This document shows, in pieces, positions 1-9,105 of a stretch of DNA of 15,073 bases. Made by a program: the position numbers and the translations under genes. The DNA is from Vairimorpha apis BRL 01 (Eukaryota > Microsporidia > Nosematidae). Position 1 is the stretch's first letter; every line of letters starts with the position of its first letter. The DNA is taken from NCBI GenBank assembly GCA_000447185.1, contig KE647328.1, forward strand, positions 2,831 to 17,903. The letters run 5' to 3'. A model generated the notes under the pieces. It worked only from the letters and a program-made list of their open reading frames with translations. It was not told where the DNA came from and made no database searches.

Positions 1-254
1 TAAATATTAAAAATCAATTCTTCATTTGAATTTAATTTAGTAGTAGATATTTCTACATTATTTTTGTAAATTGAAAATACTTTGTTAAATTCTATATTTA
101 TATGCAAAATTGTCTGTTTGTAATAAAATGTAATGTAAGAAAAATTACATGGAACTAATAATGTAGAGATATTAGATTCATAAAAAGGTAAAAAATCATG
201 AAGAAAAAATTTTATAGGTTCATTTAATGTGTTTTTAAGAATTTGTATTTTCAT
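1..254 (-). CDS. Unidentified protein, N-terminal part (runs off left edge)
   Basis: An open frame begins at the ATG at 254-252 and stays open for 84 codons to the window edge, so only the N-terminus is present. An in-frame TGA lies three codons upstream of this ATG, which makes it the first possible start of the frame. The product begins MKIQILKNTLNEPIKFF and has mixed hydrophobic and polar character, with no signal peptide, coiled coil or motif that I recognise. Codon use resembles the neighbouring genes, and 84 codons without a stop in such A+T-rich DNA supports real coding. Unlike most genes here, no CCC motif lies in the 40 bases before the start. Function unknown; the remaining sequence to the left would be needed to identify it. 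Confidence 0.6.
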   Translation of the reverse strand, partial: MKIQILKNTLNEPIKFFLHDFLPFYESNISTLLVPCNFSYITFYYKQTILHINIEFNKVFSIYKNNVEISTTKLNSNEELIFNI

Positions 255-684
255 TTTTAATCAAAATTTTTTATTTTTATTTTTTTACATGAAACAAATC
301 TGCACATTGCAAGTAAAAATGATTCAATAATACTTATTAAAAATTATACAAAATAGTATATTTAGATATTTAGATATTTATAATTTATAATTTTAATTAT
401 AAACTTCACTTTAAATTTTTTATATTAAACAATATAATATAATTTAAATTTTAAATTTCACTTCTTTTTGTGGTATGATTACTACATGATTCAATTAAAT
501 TTCCCGCCAAAAATAAAAATAAATATTTATTTTTAGCTAACCCCAATAAATAAAACTATATGATAACAACTATGAATAACATAAATTCAAATAGCAGCAA
601 TAAGTATTGGCGTGCAACGACTAATAACATACAACAACATAATAACAATAAATACTTTAATTATAAACGTCATTTCATTTATTT
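255..684. other. Spacer with an A/C-skewed patch and short tandem repeats
   Basis: This spacer lies between the divergently placed partial gene and the candidate RNA. Bases 255-470 are plain A+T-rich DNA, with a short tandem duplication of an 8-base unit (ATATTTAG) near 358-376. From about 470 to 660 the composition changes: the plus strand becomes poor in T and rich in A and C, with isolated CCCGCC (near 504) and CCCC (541-544) motifs. An open frame of 52 codons runs from the ATG at 560 to the stop at 716-718, ending inside the RNA hairpin. It is Asn-rich with no recognisable domain, so I do not call it as a gene. The patch could be a promoter or a 5' extension of the RNA. Confidence 0.4.
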
Positions 685-1007
685 GAGAGTGTGGCAAAGT
701 CGTGCGGGAGAGCTCTAAAACTTAGATAACTCTCCACGAGGGACTTTGTTGTAACACTTTTGTTTGTATTTAAATAACTTTTATTTGACTTGTTGTGCTG
801 TGGGACGTTCCTCATTCTTCTAGCTTGCTATATATGTTAGGGGGTAGCCCTATTTATATTTTTAATGTTCTAGAAATTAAAATAAATTAACAAATAAATT
901 AAATAAATAAATTACAAATGTGGTAATTATTTTACCACAGAGAGGTTGCATCCTAGAAGAGTTCTTCTCTTCAGGTCGCCTACCTGCGGTTAATAACACA
1001 CTTTTTT
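685..1007 (+). ncRNA. Candidate structured RNA, RNA polymerase III type
   Basis: This interval is much richer in G+C than its surroundings and has no sustained reading frame. Bases 688-693 (AGTGTG) can pair with 997-1002 (CACACT), closing the whole element, and a run of six T (1002-1007) follows like a Pol III terminator. Inside are a long hairpin (695-700 with 743-748, 701-703 with 736-738, 707-712 with 730-735), a hairpin at 838-851, a perfect 7-bp hairpin at 920-938, a bulged 9-bp hairpin at 952-975 and a 5-bp hairpin at 972-986 that shares bases with the previous one. TGGCAAAGTCG at 692-702 resembles a Pol III A box and GGTTGCATCC near 944-953 weakly resembles a B box. The first hairpin, with its internal loop, resembles the P3 domain of RNase P or MRP RNA, but I do not find clear CR-I and CR-V sequences. 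SRP RNA and other small RNAs remain possible, and exact ends are inferred. Confidence 0.55.
1002..1007 (+). terminator. T6 Pol III-type terminator
   Basis: Six consecutive T directly follow, and partly overlap, the 3' strand of the helix that would close the structured RNA. This position suits an RNA polymerase III stop. T runs are common in this DNA, so the support comes from the placement rather than from the run itself. Confidence 0.4.
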
Positions 1008-1286
1008 ACAAAGAAATTTTTTTTATTAATTTATCTTTAAAGTTAAATTTTATTTATTGTTTCATTAAATTTTAAAGTGTTGTAGTTTTTATTTAATTAA
1101 AATATATAAAAATTATAATTTTGTAAAATATCAATTTTAGTGTGAAATATTTTTCTTATTTTATAAATCAAAATAAAACACATTAAAAAAAGAAATACAA
1201 ATTAAATTAATTTTTAAACAACAAATACTGAAATATGTTTTAATAAAAAATAAAACGAAATAATATTTTTTTAACTTAAGACTGAT

Positions 1287-4108
1287 TTAATTTTTTTGTT
1301 GTACCTGAGATTTATTAACGAAAACTTCGTTTATAGCTTCATATTGCTCCTTATTCAATGATGACATAATTAATTCAGCAACTTTTCCATTAGTATTATT
1401 TGAAAGAATATTAAAAATGTAAGAATAAGGATCAAAATTATCTAAAATAGTTGTAAAATATATATCTTCTTCAAGATCATTATATTCTTCTTCTGATGCT
1501 TCATCATTGTATTCATCACTTACGTCTTTTTTATCATCCTTACTATCTATAAGTTTGTTTCTAGCTTCAATGGCTGCAGGTAAACTACAAAAAACAGATG
1601 TAAAAAACTTGCTTAATTTTTTATAATCAATTAAATTATTAATATCTGCTTGGTTTAAACTTAAAAGTCGTCCTATAAATCTCACACATATTTTTTTATC
1701 ATGGACACGACAAAACTCTTTTCTTTTTTATAGATAAAGTTAAAAAATATATCAGAAAATTGATAAAGTTTCAAAAGATGCAAAGTTTCTAAAGGTCTTA
1801 GATAAAAACAATTCATAATTACTTCTAAACCATAAACAATTGCTGTAGAATCATCTTCAAGTTTTACTATATTTTCAGTAATGATTTTTATAAAAATATC
1901 TAAATTATCAGGATAAGTAGAAAATAATTTATCTCCAACATTTAATAAAAGAGTTTCAATAACGGAACAACCTGCTATAAAATCATCATCATAGATCGTG
2001 TCTTCAATTTCCGTACAATATATTTTTATAATACTAAGTAATTTTAAATAAATATTATTATCTAAAACTGTATCTTTTCCAGAACAAACCAAATTATCAA
2101 TTATTTCTGAAATTTCAGTAGGATATAAAACTATGTCATCTTTTGGCAAACCTATAATTAATGATAACAAATGCCACATTGAAGTATCAATAGAATCAAA
2201 AGAATATAAAAAGTTATTTGTGATATCGAGTGCTTCTTGATAAAAATTATCTTTTCTTTCACTAAAAATATAATACAATACATTGTAAAAATTTTGGTAT
2301 AAATCTCTAAATAATACCTTCGACTTATCAACTGATGAAACAATAGTTTCTACGCTTCTTAAAAAACCAGAAACTACCATAATTCTATCTTCACTTTCAG
2401 ACTGATCACTTGTCAAATGACTTAGAATAAGATTACCAAGAGAACTTACAAGACTGGGAGCAAATTCTGTAACTTCATTCAAAAAAGTTTCCATAATATT
2501 ATCAAGTAAATAAGTAAGAGGTTCGATATCATAAGAGCCACTAAGAGTTAAAATAGATTGAATAACTTCACCAATATATTTTTTAAAGTAAATTTTGATA
2601 TCCGGAATAGATATAAAAAAGTTCATAGCCAATGTTGAATCTACACTTAAAATTGGATGACGTTCTCGTATTAAGCAAACAGTTGCATCTAAAGCTTCAA
2701 CAATATTTCTATCAAACGTAATGTTTTCCTCAATATAACTTAATAAATAACAAGCTTGAGATTTTAAAATTATACTTGAATTTTTTAAATCATAAAAAAC
2801 ATATTCATTTAAAATTCTTTCAAATTCTTTTTTTGAAAATTTAAAAAGTGAGTGAGTAATATTACTAATCAAAAAATATATTCCATACGTAATTTTTGCA
2901 TTTTCTGGTGTTTGATTGTTTTTATAAGTATTAAGTTTTTGAAATAAAAATTGATAAAGCCAATTCATTCCTTGTGTATTGTGTTTTAAATTTTTGACTA
3001 TTTCACAAAACAATGTTCCTGATTCATTTCTCAAATTGTTACTAAAAAAATGATATTTTTCTCTTAAATATTTCTCAGGATCATTTTCAAAATCATCTTC
3101 TTCATTTTCAGATAAATTATGTAATGGTAAAATATATTCAGAAATCAAAAAAATTATATCTTTTTCCATAAACTTATATGCATTTTTATCAGAAGCACAA
3201 AGTGTTAAAAATTCAACAGTCGAAGTTTGTAAAGAGATTGAAAATGAGTCTGAACAATCCATTTTTAATTGATACAAAAATACATTGTAAATATATTCGA
3301 ATCTAGTATTATCAACTATGAAATCAGACAACTCTGAATTTTTGTAAAATTTTTTAATACTTTTATTACAAGCTTTATATAAAAATATAGCAGCCCATTT
3401 TTTACAAAGCATTGTACAAATATCTGAACAATTTTCTATTTTTAGAATTTGTAATACTAAATTAACAGTGTACGAAAATACATCAATTCTAACTAAAAAA
3501 TCCGGAATACTATAATAATTGTATGACTTTGCTATAAACTTTAAAATTTCATAAGACAATTTATATTCTTTTTTATTTATGAGAACATGCAAACTTGACA
3601 TTAATTCTTGTCCACTAGTTTTGTAAATTATTTGTAGTATATTTTCTAGTTGATATTTTATTTTATCTGCATTCCAAATTTGAAGTAAAACTTCTAAACC
3701 AATTTTAAATTGTAACATATCATTTGACTTAATCATCAATGCAGATGTCGTGATGAACTTATTAGTTTCTTCTACTGGTTCGTTATTTAAAAAATGTACT
3801 AATATACCGTTAAAAGCAACGATATTTACTTCATCTGCTTGAGTAAAAAATTCTAATAATCTTAAAATTAAAATTTTTTTAGTTTCCTCAAATTCTTTAT
3901 TATTCCATTCGTTAATAACTGCATTTTTAAAAAATATAGATGATGTTTTTTTAATAATAATATCAGAATCTTTCATCAATGAATATGGTAAAGATAACAA
4001 AAAATTGTAATCTTTTTGTAAAACTGAAAGTTTTTTTTCCGATGCAGATCTTATTTCTGGCCTAGGATTCAAGGAATTTTTAAAAATTTCTTTTATCTCT
4101 GTGTTCAT
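1287..4108 (-). CDS. Importin-7/8-type karyopherin (SXM1/NMD5-like), one frameshift
   Basis: This is a beta-karyopherin carrying cargo such as ribosomal proteins through nuclear pores with Ran. The protein starts at the ATG at 4108. Residues about 10-70 form an importin-beta N-terminal domain (ASEKKL near residue 18, FFKNAVINEW at 59-68), followed by helical HEAT-like sequence. The frame stops at 1682-1684, but the frame below it contains HDKKICV, then a DDKKD/EEEYNDLEED acidic stretch and a C-terminal helix. That order of HDxKxCV motif, acidic stretch and short tail is how I recognise importin-7/8, and it is the main reason for preferring this family over CSE1 or other karyopherins. One missing base in the A-rich run at about 1719-1729 joins the frames into about 940 residues, close to yeast Sxm1. 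The ATG directly abuts a CCCC motif. Confidence is high for karyopherin, moderate for subfamily. Confidence 0.85.
1709..1730 (-). other. Frameshift site in importin gene
   Basis: The upstream frame (ending FIYKKEKSF...) passes into the downstream frame (EFCRVHDKKICV...) across an A-rich stretch. The downstream frame is open only from 1727, and the conserved HDKKICV residues begin about 10 codons before the upstream frame stops, so the switch must lie here. One extra A in the six-base run (T at 1724-1729 on the plus strand) restores the frame. Confidence 0.8.
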
Positions 4109-4112
4109 GGGG
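4109..4112 (-). promoter_or_regulatory. CCCC start-proximal motif of importin gene
   Basis: On the minus strand the sequence reads TTTTATAACCCC immediately followed by ATG, so a TATAA-like run and four C abut the start codon. A CCC or GGG motif next to the start is a described feature of microsporidian genes and probably marks the transcription start. It also supports this ATG. Confidence 0.65.
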
Positions 4113-5156
4113 TTATAAAATTTTTATTATAATATTATTTGAAAAAATACTTTTTATTTTTAGACCCTTTTTGATTTATATAAATTTTAAACATGACAAA
4201 TTTTATTATTTAAAAAATAGATAGTAGTTAAATTACGGATATTTTATATTAAAAAAATTTAAAGTATTTTATTATAAAACTTTTAATTCTTTAATTGTAA
4301 ATTTAATTAATAATATTAAAAAATAAATTTACAATTTTTTTAATTTTATATATTTTAAAGTATTATTGTGAACGAAATTATAATGTTTTTAAATATTCAT
4401 GAATTATTTTATGAATAAAATTAGTTTAATTTAGTAGAGTAAATAATCAATTAAAAAAATTTAATAATATAACCAATAGTTACATTACTTTTTATATCAT
4501 TATATCAACAAATATATAATTAATAAAATAAATTTAAAATATATGAATAATTTTTTAATGAGAATTAAAAATAATTTATAATTTCATTAATATTTTATAT
4601 TATATTTATTACATTTAAATATTTATGTCTAAAAATAATTTATTAAAAAAATTTATAAAAAATTGATTATTTTAGTAATATTTTTATCTAGTTTAGAAAT
4701 AATAAACATTTTTTTATTTTTGTTTAAATATACTTTAAAAAAATATCGACGATTTAAAAAGAATAAATAATGATAATTTATTTGAAGAAACTATTTTTTA
4801 AATTTAAAATTAATAAATATTATTTAAATTCTAAATATATCAATTATTCTAAAAATATTAAAATTCAGTATATAGCTTAATTTTTCATATAAAATTAACT
4901 TATTCTGTAATATATTAAATCTAATTGAGAAATTTAAATTTTAAATTTAAACTTACAAATTTAATTTTTTTCTTATATAAAATATTAAAAATATGGATGT
5001 TATTATAGATAAATTTATTTTTGACATTCACAATAAAAAAGATAAGAGTAGGTTGTTTTATTGATACTTATAAATTAAGATAATTTTTTTATTTTAAATA
5101 AATATTTAAAATTTTTATTAAACAAAAATTTATATAAGTATTAAATTAATTATTTA
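4113..5156. other. A+T-rich spacer without a recognised gene
   Basis: About 1 kb lies between the 3' end of the transporter gene and the 5' end of the importin gene. It is almost pure A and T with stops in all frames. A slightly less A+T-rich patch near 4990-5065 contains a 24-codon open frame (ATG at 4993) that I do not consider a gene. I see no RNA gene, repeat array or mobile element. Confidence 0.5.
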
Positions 5157-6898
5157 TTAAAAATCCGTTTTAACTGATTTTGATGGTGTTTCAACCATTA
5201 AGTTTTGATTCTTCCCTTTTGTAAACAAATCAATATCAATAGGAGTATTTTTTTGTATAGATTCATTGTATTTACGATCTAAATACTTAACAGCATAAAT
5301 CCAAACAATGCAGAAAAAAACTAAAATTACGAAACTTATTGGTGCGGCTTTACGAATATCTCTACCATTTAAAATACCTAACATAACAATTGCATAAATA
5401 GATCCTATAGATTTTCCTAATTTTCCAAAAATACCATCAAAGATACTTTTGTATTGTGCTCTTTTACTTTCATCAATACGCATAGCTAAAGCTTCTTTCG
5501 TAATATCAAATGCAGCATATTTGTGAATTTTCATTAAAGCTACCGAAATAATTCCTATAATATTTTCCAAAACAACTTTAGAATTATCTTTAGCAGTAAA
5601 TCTATCCAAAAATATTGAACTCTCCTTATTTGTAATTGGGTAATTATACCAAGCTAATATTAAAGTTCCTAATGTTGAAAAAAGAGTAAGAAGAGGAGAA
5701 ACCATAGCTACATAAACCCAACCTTTTGTTTTTATTAATTTAGGGAAAGGTGTTAATAAAATAACTATTACAGCCAATGCTACAGCAATTTGTTCCCATG
5801 AATTTAAATTTCGTGCATATTCTCCTTTAGCTTCATCTTTTATATCTGCACCATATGTTAAAGCGGCTTTATAGGAAGATTCAATAATGTTAGTAGAAGC
5901 GGCATAAAAAAGAGTAATTAATGAAATAAAGAATAACAATCTTGATTTACTCATTTCAATTAATCCTTCAGAGAAAGTTGACTTAACTTTTTTCTTCTTT
6001 TCTTTAACTTGTTTTTCAATAAATAATTTTTTTATAGTAACATATTTTTCTAAGTACCATTTTAAACCAAAAATTGTAAATGTCAATATTCCTGAAATAA
6101 CAAAAAAAATATTAAAAATTTTTTCTGATTCTTCATATGACATTCCAGATCTAAATCCATCAACACATTTGCAAAGCAAACCAGAACTAAATAAAGCAAT
6201 ATTAGCAAATATATAAAACAATGGTACGAATCTACCAGATTGATCTGGAGTTGTTAAACTATTAGCAAATGTCATAAAAAAATAAGATAAAATTAAGCTT
6301 CCAAACATTTCAGATAAAACGTATAACAAAGAACTTGTCCATTCATTAAACACAAGAGCAAAAGCAAATAAAAAATCTAATCCGCAAGCTTTAAATTTAT
6401 CATCTGCAAATAAATCTCTCGCCCAAAATTTTCCAACTTGAATATAACTTGAAAATGGTAAAATCACTATACCCAAAATTATAAATGAAACTGCGAAAAA
6501 AATTAACATAAAATTAAAAATAACTGTAAATGGATATTTTTCTAAATATTTTTGAATTAAGCCAACACTTATAACTGACAATGGTAAAATAATAAAAAAT
6601 TTTAAAAACATAATTGATGTGGGATGTTGTTTTCCTAGTACTGCAGAATCTTTCATAATTCTTGCAACTGAATACACGAATGAAATTAAAAAAACATAAA
6701 GTTCATTACCCAAAACTTTCGTCTTTCAACTTTTGCTATTTTAATAAACGAAAAAAAGCCAACTTTATTATTTGCTTCATATTCTATTTCATCCTCTGTA
6801 GGTAAATATCTGTCATCTGAATTATCATTCGCTTTGTCTAAATTTTTATCTTTGAGATTTTCGTCTATTTTTGATGTTGTGTCAAACGGAACAGCCAT
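5157..6898 (-). CDS. Nucleotide (ADP/ATP) transporter, TLC family, one frameshift
   Basis: Members of this family sit in the parasite plasma membrane, or in some species the mitosome, and import host ATP and other purine nucleotides. The ATG at 6898 opens a polar, acidic cytosolic tail of about 50 residues, then the basic segment KVERRKFWVM enters the first membrane helix. The frame stops near 6686, where the next continues with LISFVYSVARIMKDSAV, matching the first helix and the R-x-x-KD region of this family. Many hydrophobic segments follow, consistent with the usual 11-12 helices, and the tail is polar. One missing base in the seven-base run at 6688-6694 joins both parts into about 580 residues, a normal length. 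The MGNELYVF beginning of the longer frame lies inside this overlap and is probably not a real start. Microsporidia carry several paralogues, so I give no number. Confidence 0.9.
6686..6713 (-). other. Frameshift site in nucleotide transporter gene
   Basis: The N-terminal frame reads ...FWVMNFMFF then stop, while the next frame continues LISFVYSVAR. The two join smoothly in the middle of the first membrane helix if the T7 run of the coding strand (A at 6688-6694 on the plus strand) had one more base. Here the run is T on the coding strand, whereas in the other broken genes it is A. Confidence 0.8.
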
Positions 6899-6903
6899 GA
6901 TAT

Positions 6904-6906
6904 GGG
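6904..6906 (-). promoter_or_regulatory. CCC start-proximal motif of transporter gene
   Basis: The minus strand reads TATCTAACCCATATC followed by ATG, placing CCC five bases before the start codon. This supports the 6898 start over the internal ATG of the next frame, which has no such motif and lies in the frameshift overlap. Confidence 0.6.
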
Positions 6907-8400
6907 TTAGATATAAAAAAAATTTAAATACTAGGAGAAAATTTTAAAAAATCATACAATTTAAAGATTTAATAGTTAAGTATGATCAAAAATTAATTAA
7001 ACAAAGGGGTTGACGTGTTCATTAAAATATAATGTGCTAAATTAAAATTTATTAAAATTATTTTTAAAACTAATTTTTTTAAAACAATATTATAAATTTA
7101 CATGTTAAAAATGACGTGTTAAATTGTATTAAATAAACTAAATGACATTAATATATTCACTTGTAATGAAAATATCTTTTTGGTTAAAATAAAAACTAAA
7201 TATATGATTAATATGTTTTCAAAAACAATCTTTTAAATAATTATAAACTAAAAAATATTAATCTAAGAAAGAAAATATTAATTGTAAAAAATTTACATAT
7301 TTTAAAGTATATTTTATATTTTTTACTAATATTGTGGTATAAAAAAATGTTTAAATATGTAAAATATTTTTTTGATAATCTATTATTTATAATTATGAAT
7401 TAAAATATTTATTTTCTTTAAAGTTTTTTTTGATCAAAATAATTATTTTTTATTTTTTTTAGTTTGCATTTTTAAAATTTAAAAAATTTTCTTAATATAG
7501 ACAAATTTTTATCAATTATATATTACAGTTTAACACGAAATATTAAAATAAAAAATACAAAAAAAATTTTAAAATTTTAATCTTTAATTGCTTATTTGTT
7601 AAAATTTATTTCTAAAAATATTAGATTATTTATCGTAATAAAGTTTAAATCAATTAAAAATATTTTTGTAAATTATAAATTATAAATAATTCATTTTAAA
7701 AATATTAATGTAGTTTTTTTAAATAATATTTACAATAAATTAAAAACTTTAATTTTTTATAAAAAGTTATTAAATATTCCTTTTTGTTTACATTATATGT
7801 ATATATATTATTTGATAAAATTTATTTTTAATTTAAAAATTTAAATTTTTTTTTAAAAATAAATTTTTTATTCAATTATTTCAAAATTAAAATGTTTTAA
7901 GAAATGTATAAAAATATATATTTAAATCTATGGATGTGTTATAACTACTGATTTGTGTTAAATATAAAAAAATAATTATATAAACTTAAATTTAGTTTAT
8001 AAAATCAAAATAAGCTATAAATTTAAATGTTAACATTCCATTAAATCATTTTTTATATTAAAAACATAATTTACATAATCAGTATTTATTTTATAATTAT
8101 AACATATAAATTAAACTTTTTTAAAAAATTGTTTATAATTATCATAATTAAAGAATTTTTACTTAAAATTAAACTTAAATAATTTATAAATTTTAAAATA
8201 AAAGATTTTAAAAATATTTTTTTATTAACAAAACAAAAATTTTATATTGATAGAAATATTTTTTAATAAAATGTATGATCTTCAAATATTTTTATAAATT
8301 TTTTTTTAAATAGTTCAAGTTCTTAAATTTTGTAAAAAAAAAATTTTATTATCAAAAAAAAATATTAAAAAAATATAAGTTATTTTTTAAGTTGTTTTAA
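6907..8400. other. Divergent A+T-rich spacer, about 1.5 kb
   Basis: This spacer separates the divergent transporter (-) and proteasome (+) genes and should hold both promoters. It is almost entirely A and T with long homopolymers and stops in every frame. The only sequence-complex elements I noticed are two copies of TGACGTGTT at 7011-7019 and 7112-7120, a CCCC on the minus strand (7006-7009) with no gene after it, and a 12-base palindrome TTTTGATCAAAA near 7427-7438. No RNA gene or mobile element is seen. Confidence 0.5.
7011..7120. repeat. Two direct copies of TGACGTGTT
   Basis: The nine-base sequence TGACGTGTT occurs at 7011-7019 and again at 7112-7120, 101 bases apart and 110-220 bases upstream of the transporter start. 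It contains the CRE-like core TGACGT recognised by bZIP factors in other eukaryotes. In DNA this A+T-rich a repeated GC-containing 9-mer is unusual, but a regulatory role is only an inference. Confidence 0.3.
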
Positions 8401-8404
8401 CCCC
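8401..8404 (+). promoter_or_regulatory. CCCC start-proximal motif of proteasome gene
   Basis: The sequence TTTTAACCCCTA directly precedes the ATG at 8407, with two bases between the C run and the start. The same TAACCCC pattern precedes the importin start. Transcription probably begins at or just after this motif, giving a nearly leaderless mRNA. Confidence 0.65.
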
Positions 8405-8406
8405 TA

Positions 8407-9105
8407 ATGAGTGTAAATTATGAAATATATAATATTTTTAACAATGATGGTAAAATTTTACAGGTAGAATATGGATTAGAAGCAGTTAATAATTCTATAC
8501 CTTTAGTTATTGTTAAAAACAATAATATTATAGTTTGTGCTGCTAAGAAAATGAATTTTGAAGACGAAATATATTCAAGTTTTCAACCAATTTATACAAA
8601 TGTATATTCTGCATTTACAGGTCGTTGGGCTGATGTTCATTTTGTCAATAAACAATCTAAAGATTTGGCTTATACTTTATCATATAATCTAGGATTTACA
8701 GTTACACCAGACATTCTTTGTAGAGAATTGGCTGATAAAATGCAAATCAAAATGCAGTCTGTTGGTGAAAGGTGTCCTGCGTTTGGTGGAGCATTTTTCG
8801 GATTTGATAATAATATTCCAATAGTATCTATGACTAATATGTCTGCAATTTGTTATCCTGTGTATGGATTAGGAGTGGGCGAAAGAAGTCAAAATATGAT
8901 GAAATATTTAGAAAAATATTATAAACCAAATCTTGATGATTCTGTAGTTTTTCAAACTGCAGTCGGTGCTTTACTAGAAAGTATTGGTGAGGATTCACAA
9001 AATCAAGAAATTGAAGTTGCTTATTTAAGAAGTAATGAACATTTAAAATACTTAAATATTAATGAAATTGAAGATTTACTTTTAGCAATTGCGGAACAAC
9101 AATAA
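8407..9105 (+). CDS. SCL1: 20S proteasome subunit alpha-1 (Scl1/PSMA6 type)
   Basis: This is a non-catalytic subunit of the outer ring of the 20S core, which gates entry of substrates to the proteolytic chamber. The alpha-subunit signature is clear near the N-terminus (IFNNDGKILQVEYGLEAV, residues about 10-27). The alpha-1 assignment rests on the C-terminal IEDLLLAIAEQQ, which parallels the yeast Scl1 ending, and on the central LGFTVTPDILCRELAD block matching the alpha-1 YKYGY-x-x-PxDxL region. At 232 residues it is only slightly shorter than usual and is intact. An in-frame stop at 8398-8400 fixes the start at 8407. Two oddities: the N-terminal gate tail is short and does not show the usual YDR motif, and the RPxG segment reads RCPAFGG. 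It is divergently placed to the transporter and stands alone. Confidence 0.92.
   Translation: MSVNYEIYNIFNNDGKILQVEYGLEAVNNSIPLVIVKNNNIIVCAAKKMNFEDEIYSSFQPIYTNVYSAFTGRWADVHFVNKQSKDLAYTLSYNLGFTVTPDILCRELADKMQIKMQSVGERCPAFGGAFFGFDNNIPIVSMTNMSAICYPVYGLGVGERSQNMMKYLEKYYKPNLDDSVVFQTAVGALLESIGEDSQNQEIEVAYLRSNEHLKYLNINEIEDLLLAIAEQQ

Noticed and set aside
838..851. TTAGGG-like sequence as a possible telomerase RNA template
   Set aside because: It is better explained as a 5-bp hairpin with a four-base loop, and the telomere repeat of this organism is unknown.
937..948. ACAGAGA sequence recalling U6 snRNA
   Set aside because: The AGC triad and the following U6 stem are not present at the expected distance, and the sequence sits between unrelated hairpins.
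2158..2343. 61-codon open frame antisense-register to the importin gene
   Set aside because: It lies wholly inside the importin coding region in another frame, has no motif, and has no CCC start signal.
4993..5064. 24-codon frame in the spacer, as a possible gene remnant
   Set aside because: It is short, matches nothing I recognise, and has no start signal.
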